From positions 58,368,034 to 58,432,033 of the forward strand of contig OX377202.1 in NCBI GenBank assembly GCA_947396885.1: a DNA stretch of 64,000 nt, written 5' to 3'. The notes under the pieces are model-generated. The model searched no databases, had not been told where the DNA came from, and was given only the letters and a program-made list of their open reading frames with translations. Positions 1 through 9,224 of this stretch are shown here, one piece after another (position 1 is the stretch's first letter; each line of letters begins with the position of its first letter). This DNA is from Heligmosomoides polygyrus polygyrus. Its lineage: Eukaryota > Nematoda > Chromadorea > Rhabditida > Heligmosomidae. Both the position numbers and the translations under genes were made by a program.

Positions 1-216
1 TGGAAAGCATGTAGAGAGTTGAAGTGAGCATCGAACTCTCTTTAGTAGCAATTGTGTAGCACATATCACTACTGACAAGGTGTCACTAAGGTGCTTATTT
101 TCCTAAGGCCGCCACGGATCTTCTCTACGGAGAGTCTACGGACTTTCCTGGTAGACAGATTGAGAGGTTGGCACTCGATAGACTGGAAGTACCTCCACTC
201 AGGCAGTCTGCCTAGC
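1..216. other. RTE-A 5'UTR-like remnant
   Basis: No gene is visible. The stretch around 100-215 (CTCGATAGACTGGAAGTAC and the following GGCAGTCTGCCTAGCTGC) resembles the untranslated leader just upstream of the RTE-A copy (around 4500-4600, CTCGGTAGACTGGGAGTAC and GGCAGTCTGGCTGGCTGC). I read it as a decayed leader fragment of the same LINE family. Confidence 0.35.
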
Positions 217-242
217 TGCGCTGACAAGGGAAGGGTCTGAAG

Positions 243-752
243 GGCTCCAGGACCTAACTCCAACGCGACGTCGCGGCGCTGAAACCCGGACGTGCGCTCG
301 GTGACGCATGGTTAGCCGCGGAGCACGAAATGTTCTCAGTACTAGGCTCCCAGACCACATTTCTAGTAAGGAACTTACGATCCCACAGGATGTGGTAGGC
401 GACAGTCTGCAGTAGGACAATTGATCCGAGAATAGGTGTTAGTGACCTTTTTCCGTAGTATAACCATAATCACGGGTGAAAATTAACCGAAGAAGTTATG
501 GCTTGTAAATACTGACGCTAGATACCATCCACGTGACCAGGATTCCTGTATAAAATGTCGCTGATCGTCCTATTGAAATCACATTCATATATCATCTCCA
601 AGAAACGTTGAAATAAGGCAAAGGCGTACCGCATGTCCCTGTAAGAAGCGTTTCTAGCCGTCGGAAGCATCCGACCGCGACAACTCGTCCAATTTCGTCG
701 CGCACCGTGCGCGACGCTAGGGCGGGCGGCGTTGGAGTTATGTCTTCCCCCG
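243..752. mobile_element. Mutator-like miniature TIR element, copy 1
   Basis: A 510-bp element sits inside the S1 head. Its ends are imperfect inverted repeats sharing TAACTCCAACGC (left 254-265; right as GCGTTGGAGTTA). It is flanked by a 10-bp direct repeat GGGTCTGAAG at 233-242 and 753-762. Undisturbed S1 copies carry that motif once, which supports insertion. Duplication length 9-10 bp falls in the Mutator (MULE) range. No transposase is encoded. A longer relative with the same two ends lies at 18648-21280. Confidence 0.65.
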
Positions 753-929
753 GGGTCTGAAGCGTATGTCTGAACGGGGAGAGCGAGGCATATAATAAGA
801 ATCCCCACCTCTCAATTAGTATGAAAGTGTGTTTCTTTTTGCAAAGTCATTAAAGCAAAGGATAGGGGGTCCTTGAAATCACAATGGAATCGGCGCCTCC
901 TGACTTCCGGGGTCTCTTGTATGCATGCG

Positions 930-1000
930 AGGCACGTGCTCTCAGCGGATCTGACGTTGCTTCATGCGATGGAGGTCGTGGGTTCAATTCTCCTGCGTTG
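930..1000 (+). other. tRNA-like module (Pol III box A/B) in the S1 left arm
   Basis: GCTCTCAGCGGATCTGACG resembles a tRNA D-arm/box A, and GGGTTCAATTCTCC about 45 bases later matches the T-arm/box B consensus. The spacing is that of a tRNA. No acceptor stem can be paired, so it is a tRNA-derived promoter module and not a functional tRNA. The mirrored copy in the right arm (about 1950-2020) keeps GCGCAGTGGATAGTGACG on the minus strand. Confidence 0.5.
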
Positions 1001-1290
1001 CTTCATTTTTGTATTCCAACTAATTGGTTGAGATTTAAGGGATCCTGATATCTATTTTTCAGACGTTTACTTTACATATTTCCAGCTGTAAGCTGTGGAT
1101 AGTAACTTTTTTGCGACTTCTTTATTAGTGACCGGTTTTTTAACCACAGGAGGAACCTTCACCTCATGATCCTCAATATAATTTTGTATAAACGTTCAAC
1201 ACCAATGAAACACGGGGACTAAGTGCATGAAACAGAAGCACTGGTCACAATACGAAAACCTGTAAAAGCTACGCTACAGGATTCTCATAG

Positions 1291-1744
1291 TTTGCTTCCT
1301 TACCATACGTAGACCAACGACATCAGGAAAAACCGCTCGGATTTTCACAGAGACTAGGATGTGACGTCATATAACGAGCTCTGAACCAGGCATAAACAAA
1401 CAGCTTTTTCACGTGAGGACAGCGCAGGATTCGGTGCACCAGCGACACGACCTTCAGTGACATTATAATCATCCGTTAACCGTTTTCCTTCAGCTACCCG
1501 CAACTTCGACATTTACCTTCAGGATGTTGTCCCTCTTTTGCTGGTCGAAAGGAATGTCATGCACAATGACATGGGAGTGAAATCACTTCATGAGCAACTT
1601 CATGGCAGCCCACGTCGGCTGGCTGAATCTGGCAGGTGGTACCCGAAGGCATATTCCGAATGCTCAAGGTCTTCACTCGGGGTATAGTAATTAGCTGGAT
1701 TCGAAGGAGATTCGAGAAGCCGGTCCATGCGTCCTGTATAACAG
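1291..1744. other. spacer between S1 arms, no gene
   Basis: AT-rich sequence between the inverted S1 arms. Only short, non-conserved open frames are present and I see no motif. It contains the point where the arm similarity stops on both sides. Confidence 0.4.
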
Positions 1745-2228
1745 TACAGCAAGTATGAGGAGCAGGTAGCTCTTATACGCTGTCCGTATTTTGACCAGTG
1801 CTGCTTCATGCACTTTGTGCCTGTGTTTCACTGGTGTTCAACGTTTATTTATCATTACGTTAATACCACAGCATGCAGCCAAAAAAAACTCTGAAAATGG
1901 TATAGACGTCAAAATTCTTCGACGAAGCAGTTGAAATGCAAAAACTCAGCAGCGCAGGAGAATCGGGCCCACGACCTTCCTCGCATGAAGCAACGTCACT
2001 ATCCACTGCGCTCCTAGCCGCTTCTCTGCAGTGCCATTGCGGGTGTACAATAGACCACAGAACTCGTGAGGCGCCGATTTCATGGTGACTTCAAAGACCC
2101 CTACTCCTAGGGATTAACGACCTGGCAAAGAAAAACATTTTTATACTAACTGAGGAGTGGGGATTCTTCGTATATGAGTCGCTCTCTCTGTTCAAACATA
2201 CGCTTCAGAACCTTACCTTCTGAGTCCT
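1745..2228 (-). repeat. S1 tRNA-like repeat, right arm
   Basis: The reverse complement reads head (TCTGAAGCGTATGTTTGAAC), a leader, a tRNA-like stretch (GCGCAGTGGATAGTGACG followed by GGGCCCGATTCTCC), then a tail ending near the string AGCACTGGTCAAAATACGG. It aligns along its full length with 753-1290. The box B of this copy has lost the central TTCGA (GGGCCCGATTC). Confidence 0.7.
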
Positions 2229-2249
2229 TCGCTCGCATTAATGATAGAA

Positions 2250-2990
2250 CCTGAAGTGCACCCGTGTTGTGGTCCAGTCAAAGACAGCGGCGCTAAACGG
2301 CCGCATTTCGCTGACCCGAAAGAGCCTCCATTTCTGCAGCGAAGGGAAGAACGGAGGAACAGTTGAAATCTCACGACCTAAGAGTCTGTTCATGCCTCGC
2401 GACGAGAGCGACAGGGCACAGCATAAGCATCGGTTAATGCCGAGAGTGCCGAGAGCGCCCGGGAAAAGTCTATGCGTATGCTTTGCCTTGTCACGGAGTG
2501 TGTACTGGAACAAAGTGTGGAGCTGGAAAAGTTCTATAAGCAAAATGCATATCTTTTACAAGGTGATTGTTGGTGTTGCCAAGATCGGACCACGAAGGTC
2601 GCCTGAAGAACTTCAAATCGGACCACTGTTCGGAGTGGAACGAGCAAGGTAGAAGGCTGCCTGTGTTCTTCATGTCGATAGCAAGACCACACATGGAAGT
2701 TACGGAACCATTCCGTTCAAATATGGATCTAGGGATCTCCCCGGTGGCCAGTTCCTCAATGAGATCGACCGCATTACGTTACCGCACTTATGGCCTGATC
2801 GGCGTCTCCGCTGTCCCTAAGCCTTACATGGGACCATCACCTTCTTCGCACAAGGTCCCTTCTTTGGATCAAGAAGAGAACGACGCAAAATTCAAGAAGA
2901 GGAGTTCCAGGATCTTTACGACTCTTTTGCGGGGCCATTGTATTCGAAGCTGTGCTGAGAGGCGATGAAGGAGGATTTTAAGGAGCACAA
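2250..2990 (+). pseudogene. decayed RTE-A LINE copy (endonuclease region)
   Basis: The segment 2255-2400 matches the leader and N-terminus of the RTE-A at 4628-4760 (shared words ACCCGTGTTGT, GACCCGAAAGAGCC). After a deletion, 2500-2960 encodes scrambled endonuclease pieces in shifting frames: YKVIVG, IGPRRSPEELQIG, SEWNEQGRRL, and RFRTYG/VPKPYMG-type remnants. The catalytic GDFNAK block is altered to VGVAK. Several frameshifts and an internal loss make it non-functional. It is a relic of the same family, in the same orientation as the better copy 1.6 kb downstream. Confidence 0.75.
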
Positions 2991-4221
2991 GTGCAGGGTG
3001 ACACGTGCAATTTAGTTGGTCTAAGCATACGGTAAGACAGCGATGAGGCCTGCTTCTGTGTGCCTAGGCTTTTTTTCCAAAACTCGTGTATTTGCTAGAT
3101 GCCTTATCCTATCTAGTTTTATCGTGGTCACGTTTGTTTGGATTACGTCGTCGTCGTTACTTATAGGTTGAAAATTTGACCTTCTGTTGCTTCAATGGTT
3201 TCTGCATATGAACTGGCTGCAGTGGCAACTTTTCTTAGAATTCTAATTCCAGCTGCGTGCGAAAGAATGTTCTCGCAAAACCTAAGCTCGCGTGCAGCTT
3301 TTACATTTGCAGCCAAGGCGATATTCTTTGATGATTTCCCAGCCACTCGTGTAAGGCATGTCCTATGTAGTCGATAGAATAGCTTTTGTCCGCTCCAATT
3401 TCAAGTCTGCTAATTCCATAGTGTGGCCGATTATTTTCTGGCTTTCACGCAGATCTCTTCTTTGCGTGCAGCTATGAATGCGACACCCATTTCCTGAACT
3501 TTCCAAGTGGACTGGTGAACTAATTCGCTGTAACGACCACCAAGGCAGTTTAAGAGCGTTCCAGTTTAATTCATTTGAAAGCTGACCGTAATCATCGTGA
3601 AAGCGCTGAGACAGGAGCTTTGATGTTAACCAAAACGCCTCCTGCATCCAGTTTTCCTGAAGTACTTAGCTAAAACCACGTATCTCTCTCGATAGAGAGC
3701 CTTCGGTATCGCGATATCGCTATGCACATCACGGCTGTTGGGTCAGGCTGACAAGGTGACAGTGCAGATCGGAACAGATCCCATCCCTTTATCCCTTAAT
3801 CCACCCTACTATGTCTTACATTCTTTTACACTTCGAAGGTGCTTCATGGCAGTATGCTAGTTTCTGAGAGAATTCCGAGAGAAAGTTGAATTTTCCACGT
3901 TAAGGCTGGATTATCAAATCGATAATCTTATCATTTTGAACTCATTTGAATTCCAAACAAAGTAAAACTGACTGTCTGTTTGTAGAATATTGAGGTGGAG
4001 ATGATTTGTAAGACTTAACAAATCATACTCCCCTCTGTTGACATTTTGTTTCTGACTTGAGAATTTTTTGAAACCTTCCTCCTTATGGTCAGATTTTTCA
4101 ACTGATAAACTTACCATTCCTGTACTCCACTACGTAGGTGCACGTCCAGAAATAAGGAAGAGTGTATCATTCGACTGTTACATATAACTATAAATATATA
4201 TGAATATACATATAATGAGAC
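2991..4221. other. no recognised gene; short repeat scraps
   Basis: Open frames on both strands (about 3161-3650) resemble no family I know. A short block near 3680-3720 (CTCTCGATAGAGAGCCTTCGG) resembles the RTE-A leader at 4230, where CCCTCGATAGAGATCCTTCGGG forms a small hairpin. 3780-3800 has a CCCTTTATCCCTTAATCC string like the SINE S2 tail. 4170-4220 is rich in TATA. Confidence 0.3.
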
Positions 4222-4640
4222 CCACGGATCTCCCTCGATAGAGATCCTTCGGGCTTTCTTGTTAAGAGGGATCTCGAGCCGCTTGTCGCAGGGCCACGTG
4301 GCGCCTCCCTGGGTTGTGGATAGGGGAACTAAACGCGAACCAAATGCGACCGTGTACTGCCCAGAGACGCAGGTGGACTCCTTGCTCCTGCTGTGTCGGG
4401 TCGACGCGTTCCTTGTGCGTGGGAGCAGTATGTTCATGCATAGTGTGTGTTGATGTGTTCGCACCTGTGCGGATTGTAACTGTGTCGGCTCGGCCAAAAG
4501 CTTGCACTCGGTAGACTGGGAGTACATCGTACGGCGATTCGAGGCCGCCTCAAAAGTCTCGCCCGTCCCTTCGGGCAGTCTGGCTGGCTGCCCGGAGTTC
4601 TTCGCCCGCACGACAGAGCCTGACTAGCTACCCGTGTTGT

Positions 4641-5803
4641 ATGGAAGTCAAACACAGCAGCACTAAAGGGCCTCATTCCCCTGACCCCGAAAGAGCCCCC
4701 AATTCTGTAGCGATGGGAAGGACGAGTACGGAGAGGCTGTTAAAATCTCAGGGCCTAACCAGGGTGCGCAAATTAAGAAGGACTAGGATGACGATCTGTA
4801 CTTACAACGCCCGCACACTTGCATCAGAAGCATCCGTCGAGGACCTGATGGTGCAAGCCAGGAAGATCAAGTACGACGTCATCGGACTGACCGAGACGAG
4901 AATACACCACCCCTACACGCCGCCTACGACTCCGGGGAATAACTGTTCCTCGGAACATGCGACAGCAGGGGAGTAGGCGGCGTTGGTGTCCTCGTCAACA
5001 CGCATTTGGCCATGAACATCGATGTCGAGTCTCTGACAACCCGAATCGGACGTCTGCGACTGAAGCGATGTGACTCCGTGCCAGCTTTGACTGTATTCGT
5101 CGCGTATGCCCCAACATCCGACTACGACGACGAAGAGGTCGAAGCCTTCTACGTGGAGCTGGAGAAGTTCTATAAGGAAAATCACACCTTGTACAAGGTG
5201 ATCGTCGGCGACTTCAACGCCAAGGTCGGACCGCGAAGGTCGCCGGAAGAGCTTCACATCGGAACCCACGGTTTGGAGTGGAACGAGCAAGGTGAAAGGC
5301 TGTCTGAGTTTATCATGTCGACCAAGACCATCCATGGAAACTCACAGTTCCAGAAGCTTCCCTCTCTACGATGGACCCGGGAATCCCCCGGTGGCCAGTT
5401 CCACAACGAGATCGACCACATCATCTTCAATCGCAAGTATTGCCTGACCGACGTCTCCGTTGTCCCCAAGTTCTACACGGGATCGGACCACCGCCTCCTT
5501 CGCGCGAGGTTTCACTTTTCGCGTCAAGGAGAGAAGGCCGTGAAGTTGAAGAAGAAGAGGAGTCCCAGAACGACCATCAACTGGGACCTCTACATCTCTC
5601 TTGTCGGCCTTTGGGAAGATGCCGTCATGGACAACGTCGATGAGGAATACGACCGCTTCGTGCACCATCTCCACGATAGTGCTAAGGGACCCGAGAGCTT
5701 GAAGTCCACCAAGAGACGCCTGTCTCCTGAAACTCTCGAGCTTATACGCCAGCGTGGAGCAGCACGAGAGTCAGGCAACTACCAGCTGACGTCCGAGCTG
5801 TGA
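4641..5803 (+). pseudogene. RTE-A AP endonuclease domain (broken)
   Basis: The N-terminal part (4641-4976) opens with TRMTICTYNARTL and LTETR, the endonuclease's Asn and Glu blocks. The frame breaks near 4940-5000 (deletion/frameshift around the CSSEHATAGE stop) and resumes at 5006-5803 with FVAYAPTSDY, VIVGDFNAKVG, a NEQGERLSEFI segment, NEIDHIIF and the catalytic SDHRLL. The order and residues are those of the APE-type endonuclease that nicks the target DNA in RTE LINEs. All catalytic blocks are present, so only the frame break disables it. It leads directly into the RT part, overlapping by a few bases at 5800. Confidence 0.85.
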
Positions 5804-7206
5804 AGCTATGCAGAGCGGCGATAAAGGAAGATCTCAAGGAGAGAAGGGCGGAAGTGTTGGCTGAAGCAGCAGAGGCAGGGTTGAGCATCCGCAATGCCCG
5901 CCGAAACTTCACCAACTTCAAGACCAAGATGACCGCTCTCCGACGTCCTGACGGAACCGTCACCTCTTCCAGAAGGACCATGGAGAAGGCCATCCACGAC
6001 TTCTACTCCGATCTCTTCGATAGCCACACCCACCTGCCCCCATGCCATCTTCCGCAGGATGGATACGTCGTTCCCTCTGTTCTCCCTTCCGAGATCCGAC
6101 ACGCCATCTCGTCGGTGAAGAAACGTACAGCATCCGGCCCTGACAGGATCAGACCCGAACACCTGAAGAACCTCCCGCCAGCGCTCATCAACACCTTGGC
6201 GCGGCTCTTCACACGCTACCTGTCGGAGTGCAAGGTTCCATCTCAGTGGAAGACCAGCTAGACTGTCTTGCTGAACAAGAAGGGAGACGTGCACGACATT
6301 GGCAACTATTGCCCGATCTGCCTGCTGTCCGTAGTCTACAAGCTGTTCACTCGAGTCATCCTGAATAGGATCATCAGAATGCTGGACGAAGGACAGCCAC
6401 GCGAACAAGCAGGATTTCGGAGAGGATTCAGCACGATCGACCACATACACACCATTACGAAGCTCATCGAAGTGTCGCGAGAGTATAAGCTGCCGCTGTG
6501 CCTTACGTTCATCGACCTGAAGAAGGCATTCCACTCCGTCGAGTCTGAAGCAGTCCTCGAAGCCCTGCTCACTGAGGGCGTTCCTACTCAGTACATCAGA
6601 GTCCTTCGAGAGCTGTGCAGTGGATTCACGACCAAGATCTCACCATTCTACAACGACGTCGTCATTGACGTAAGGAGAGTGGTCCGGCAAGGGGATACTA
6701 TATCTCCGAAGCTCTTCAGCGCCACCCTCAAAAACGTCATGCGCGAACTAGAATGGGAAGACATGGGAGTGAAGGTCGACGGCCAGCAGCTGCACCATCT
6801 TCGTTTCGCTGACGACATCGTGCTCATAACACCGAGCATCAGCCAGGCGGAGCGAATGCTGGCCGACTTCGATCGTGTATGTGGGAATGTTGGACTGCAG
6901 CTGAATCTTACGAAGACGATGTTCATGAGGAACGGACAAGTTTCTAATGCCCCGTTCTCGCTCAACGGAACGAACATCTCCGAATGTTCCAGCTACGTGT
7001 GTCTGGGTCGCGAAGTCAATATGGCCAACGACCTTAGCGCCGGAGCTGAGCAGGAGGAAACGAGCGGCTTGGGGAGCTTGCAAAAGCGTCGAAGAAGTCG
7101 CGAAGAAGACGAAGAACGTCCGACTCCGTGCACACCTATTCGACTCTACCGTTCTTCCTGCCCTAACATACGCCTCAGAGACTTGGGCTATACGAAAGCA
7201 GGATGA
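5800..7206 (+). pseudogene. RTE-A reverse transcriptase domain (broken)
   Basis: 5800-6261 encodes the linker (KEDLKERRAEVLAEAAEAG, then SGPDRIRPEHLK). A TAG after WKTS at 6259-6261 interrupts it. 6268-7206 continues with LLNKKGDVHDIGNYCPIC, QAGFRRGFSTIDHIH, LTFIDLKKAFHSVE (usually KAFDSV; here His replaces Asp), RQGDTISPKLF, and LRFADDIVLI, the catalytic FADD. Blocks 0-7 of a LINE reverse transcriptase are in order. The Asp of the KAFD motif is lost and a nonsense codon is present, so the protein is inactive. The frame is lost again near 7060. Confidence 0.88.
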
Positions 7207-7626
7207 ACACGCGATCAGCGTCGCGCAGCGTGGAATCGAGAGGACGATGCTCGGAGTGACACGACTCACGCAAGTTAGAGAAGGCCTCTGGAGTTTCGAG
7301 CTTCGCCGACGTTCGAAGATCAGAGACGCTGTGCGTGGGCCAAGTTGTCGAAAATTAGGTGGGCCGGCCACGTAATGCGCTTCGCAGACACCCGCCGGAC
7401 AAGAGCCGTCACCGACTGGATTCCGCGGGATGTCAAGAGAACACCAGGATGCCCACCAACGCGTTGGTCGGACTTCTTCGCGAAAGCCCAGAACGACCGA
7501 TATGACGCTCTTCGTGTCTCTCGAGGGAGGAGGATCCATTGGAGCACTCTGGTACGCGACAGGGATGAATGGAGACGCTGCTGGCGCCCGCTCGAGCAAG
7601 TCGATGATCAACGGGACGACAGGTGA
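7050..7626 (+). pseudogene. RTE-A C-terminal domain (two frames)
   Basis: The segment continues in a second frame ([52 protein letters not shown]) and then a third ([56 protein letters not shown], stop at 7624-7626). This is the conserved region after the RT in RTE elements, with its W-rich GHVMR block. At least two frameshifts are needed to join it to the RT. The stop lies a dozen bases before the AGGTGATAC 3' tail. Confidence 0.85.
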
Positions 7627-7637
7627 TACAGGTGATA

Positions 7638-7800
7638 CCCCAACAAAGATGGAAACGTCCATCCAGGTTCCTGCCGCAGCTTGCGCTCTACTCTTTGAAC
7701 AAAACTATACCATTTGCGCCCACTCTTCAACTTATTCAGGAACGCCGTGTTGTCGTAGTACGTACCTTTTAGCCTCACGCGGGACGCGATCAAAGGCGTT
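7638..7800 (-). pseudogene. RTE-B fragment (antisense)
   Basis: On the minus strand this encodes a piece corresponding to RT blocks 3-4 of the RTE-B copy at 45060-45260 (DNA words GATGGGGACCTCCATCGAGG there, GATGGAAACGTCCATCCAGG here). It abuts the end of RTE-A and is continuous with another antisense LINE piece, so the three form a patchwork. Confidence 0.65.
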
Positions 7801-8475
7801 TCTCAGTCAGGTTCAGCCCAACGTTCCCATATATGTACACGATCGAAGTCGGCCAGCATTCGCTCCGCCTGGCTAATGCTCGGTGTTATGAGCACGCTGT
7901 CGTCAGCGAAGTGAAGATGGTGCGGTTGCCGACCGTCGGTCCTCACTCCCGGTTCCAGTTCGCCATGACGTTTTCGAGGGTGGCGCTGAAGAGCTCCGGG
8001 ATATAGCATCCCCCTGCCGAACCCTTCTCTTCACGTCGATGACGACGTTGTTATAGAGTGGTGAAATATTCTTCGTTAATCCACTGTACATTTCTCGGAG
8101 TGCACTGATGTACTGATTAGGAACGCCCTGAGTGAGTAGGGCTTCGATGATCGCTTCAGTTCCGACAGAGTCGAATGCCCTCTTCAGGTCGATGAACGTA
8201 AGGGACAGCGCCAGTTTGTGCTGTCGCGATATTTCAATGACCGTCGTTATGATGTGTATGTGGTCGATCGTGCTGAATCCTCTCCGAAAGCCTCATTGTT
8301 CGCATGGCTGGGCTTCGACCAGCGTTCGGCTGATCCTATCAAGATGACTCGAGTGAACAGCTTGTAGACTACGGACAGCAGACAAATCAGTGGGGGAGGG
8401 TAGTCACCAATGTCGTGCATGCCTCCCTTCTTGTAAAACAAGAGGGTTCTGCTCGTCTTCCACTGAGATGTAATA
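7800..8475 (-). pseudogene. RTE-A RT fragment (antisense)
   Basis: Reading down the minus strand from 8470: KKGGMHDIGDY, LICLLSVVYKLFTRVIL, a degraded GFSTIDHIHT region, the LTFIDLKRAFDSV equivalent (from 8200), SPLYNNVVIDVKR, and HLHFADDSVLITPSISQAERMLADFDR near 7850. This is the same protein region as 6268-6880, in opposite orientation, with several frameshifts. It ends in AT-rich sequence at 8470. Confidence 0.8.
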
Positions 8476-8816
8476 TGTTATGTATATATTATGTGTAATA
8501 AAAATAATATGATGGAGCGGATATATGCTCGAACGTCGTTCTATAGTGTCTGCGCATTCAAGAAAGCACTTACCCACAAACTGGTGTGCGGACTGCCCTT
8601 CGGTCGCAACCTCGTGTTGTTCTGTGAAATATCAAGCCAGTACGCAACATCTGTAGTCTGCTAACGAGGTACTGGGAAGAGCATTGGAATGTCGAGCTGA
8701 AAACTTTCAGCTACGCGGAAACTAGGCCACTTACTAGGAAAGGTATTCTCCAAGAACGGGACGAATATAGGTACTGGCTCAGCCAGTAACACTCAACGGA
8801 CCTCTGCACAGCCTTA
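8476..8816. other. no recognised gene
   Basis: AT-rich start (ATGTTATGTATATATTATG) followed by mixed sequence with only short open frames. The last three bases (TTA, 8814-8816) form the target duplication of the next MITE. Confidence 0.35.
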
Positions 8817-9221
8817 TGCCTGTGTTATACTCCCGCGGGAGCATCCGCGAACGGAAGGTGCACCGCGGCGGTCGTCGTCGAGCCGACGCGGCTAGCGTCG
8901 CATTGGAGCGCGTTTTTGGCGTCCGACTGCCCGGGAAGTATAACAGCCCTCTCGTCTTCTGTCGGCGGCGATCCGCGGACGGCGGGCGTGGCGGGGCACG
9001 GCCATTAGCCAGATGAGGGATCCCGGCACCCCCCCCCCCCCCCCGTCCGCGGTGCACCCTTCGCCCGCGGACGTTCCGCGGATATTCCCGCGGGAACATG
9101 CGGGACTATGTTATACTTCGGCGACGGTGCTGTCGGCGACGTCAGCGGCAGTGTTACACGGGTTGCTACGCAGTGCGTAGCAGCCCGCGCAACACAGCGT
9201 CGCCGAAGTATAACAGTGGCC
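8817..9221. mobile_element. Harbinger-like GC-rich MITE, 405 bp
   Basis: The ends are inverted repeats around GTTATACT (left TGCCTGTGTTATACTC; right, reverse complemented, GGCCACTGTTATACTTC). They are flanked by TTA at 8814-8816 and TTA at 9222-9224, the 3-bp duplication typical of PIF/Harbinger. Inside are further palindromes, including CTCCCGCGGGAG at the left end and GCTACGCAGTGCGTAGC near 9165. A poly-C run at 9030-9043 lies in the middle. No protein is encoded. It is related to 13022-13354 and 47280-47439. Confidence 0.72.
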
Positions 9222-9224
9222 TTA

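Larger units (their letters stand above)
217..1290 (+). repeat. S1 tRNA-like repeat, left arm of inverted pair, split by a MITE
   Basis: The repeat starts near 217 (GACAAGGGAAGGGTCTGAAG), is broken by a 510-bp element at 243-752, and continues from 753 (GTCTGAACGGGGAGAG) through a tRNA-like segment (about 930-995) to a tail near 1290. The same order, in reverse complement, is present at 1745-2228, at 11092-11580, and at 39210-39654 plus 43363-43386. Similarity is collinear over about 480 bases. The right arm faces it tail to tail with about 450 bases between, so this is either two opposite insertions or one foldback element. Confidence 0.7.
4222..7638 (+). mobile_element. RTE-A non-LTR retrotransposon, nearly full length
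   Basis: About 3.4 kb: a leader with a small hairpin (4228-4255), an AP endonuclease, a reverse transcriptase, a C-terminal domain, and a 3' end built on AGGTGATAC repeats (7620-7638). This is the size and layout of the RTE clade, one polyprotein without an ORF1. It replicates by target-primed reverse transcription. The catalytic blocks are readable, but the frame is broken at least four times, so this copy is dead. The protein resembles endonuclease-reverse transcriptases abundant in hookworm genomes (memory, not a search). The exact 5' end and a target duplication could not be fixed. Confidence 0.88.

Noticed and set aside
5806..6534. 242-codon antisense open frame across RTE-A
   Set aside because: It is the mirror of the RTE-A RT region, which has recognisable RT motifs on the plus strand; no motif on the minus strand.
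6748..7662. 304-codon antisense open frame
   Set aside because: Shadow of the RTE-A coding strand; its length follows from the GC-rich codon usage of the real frame.
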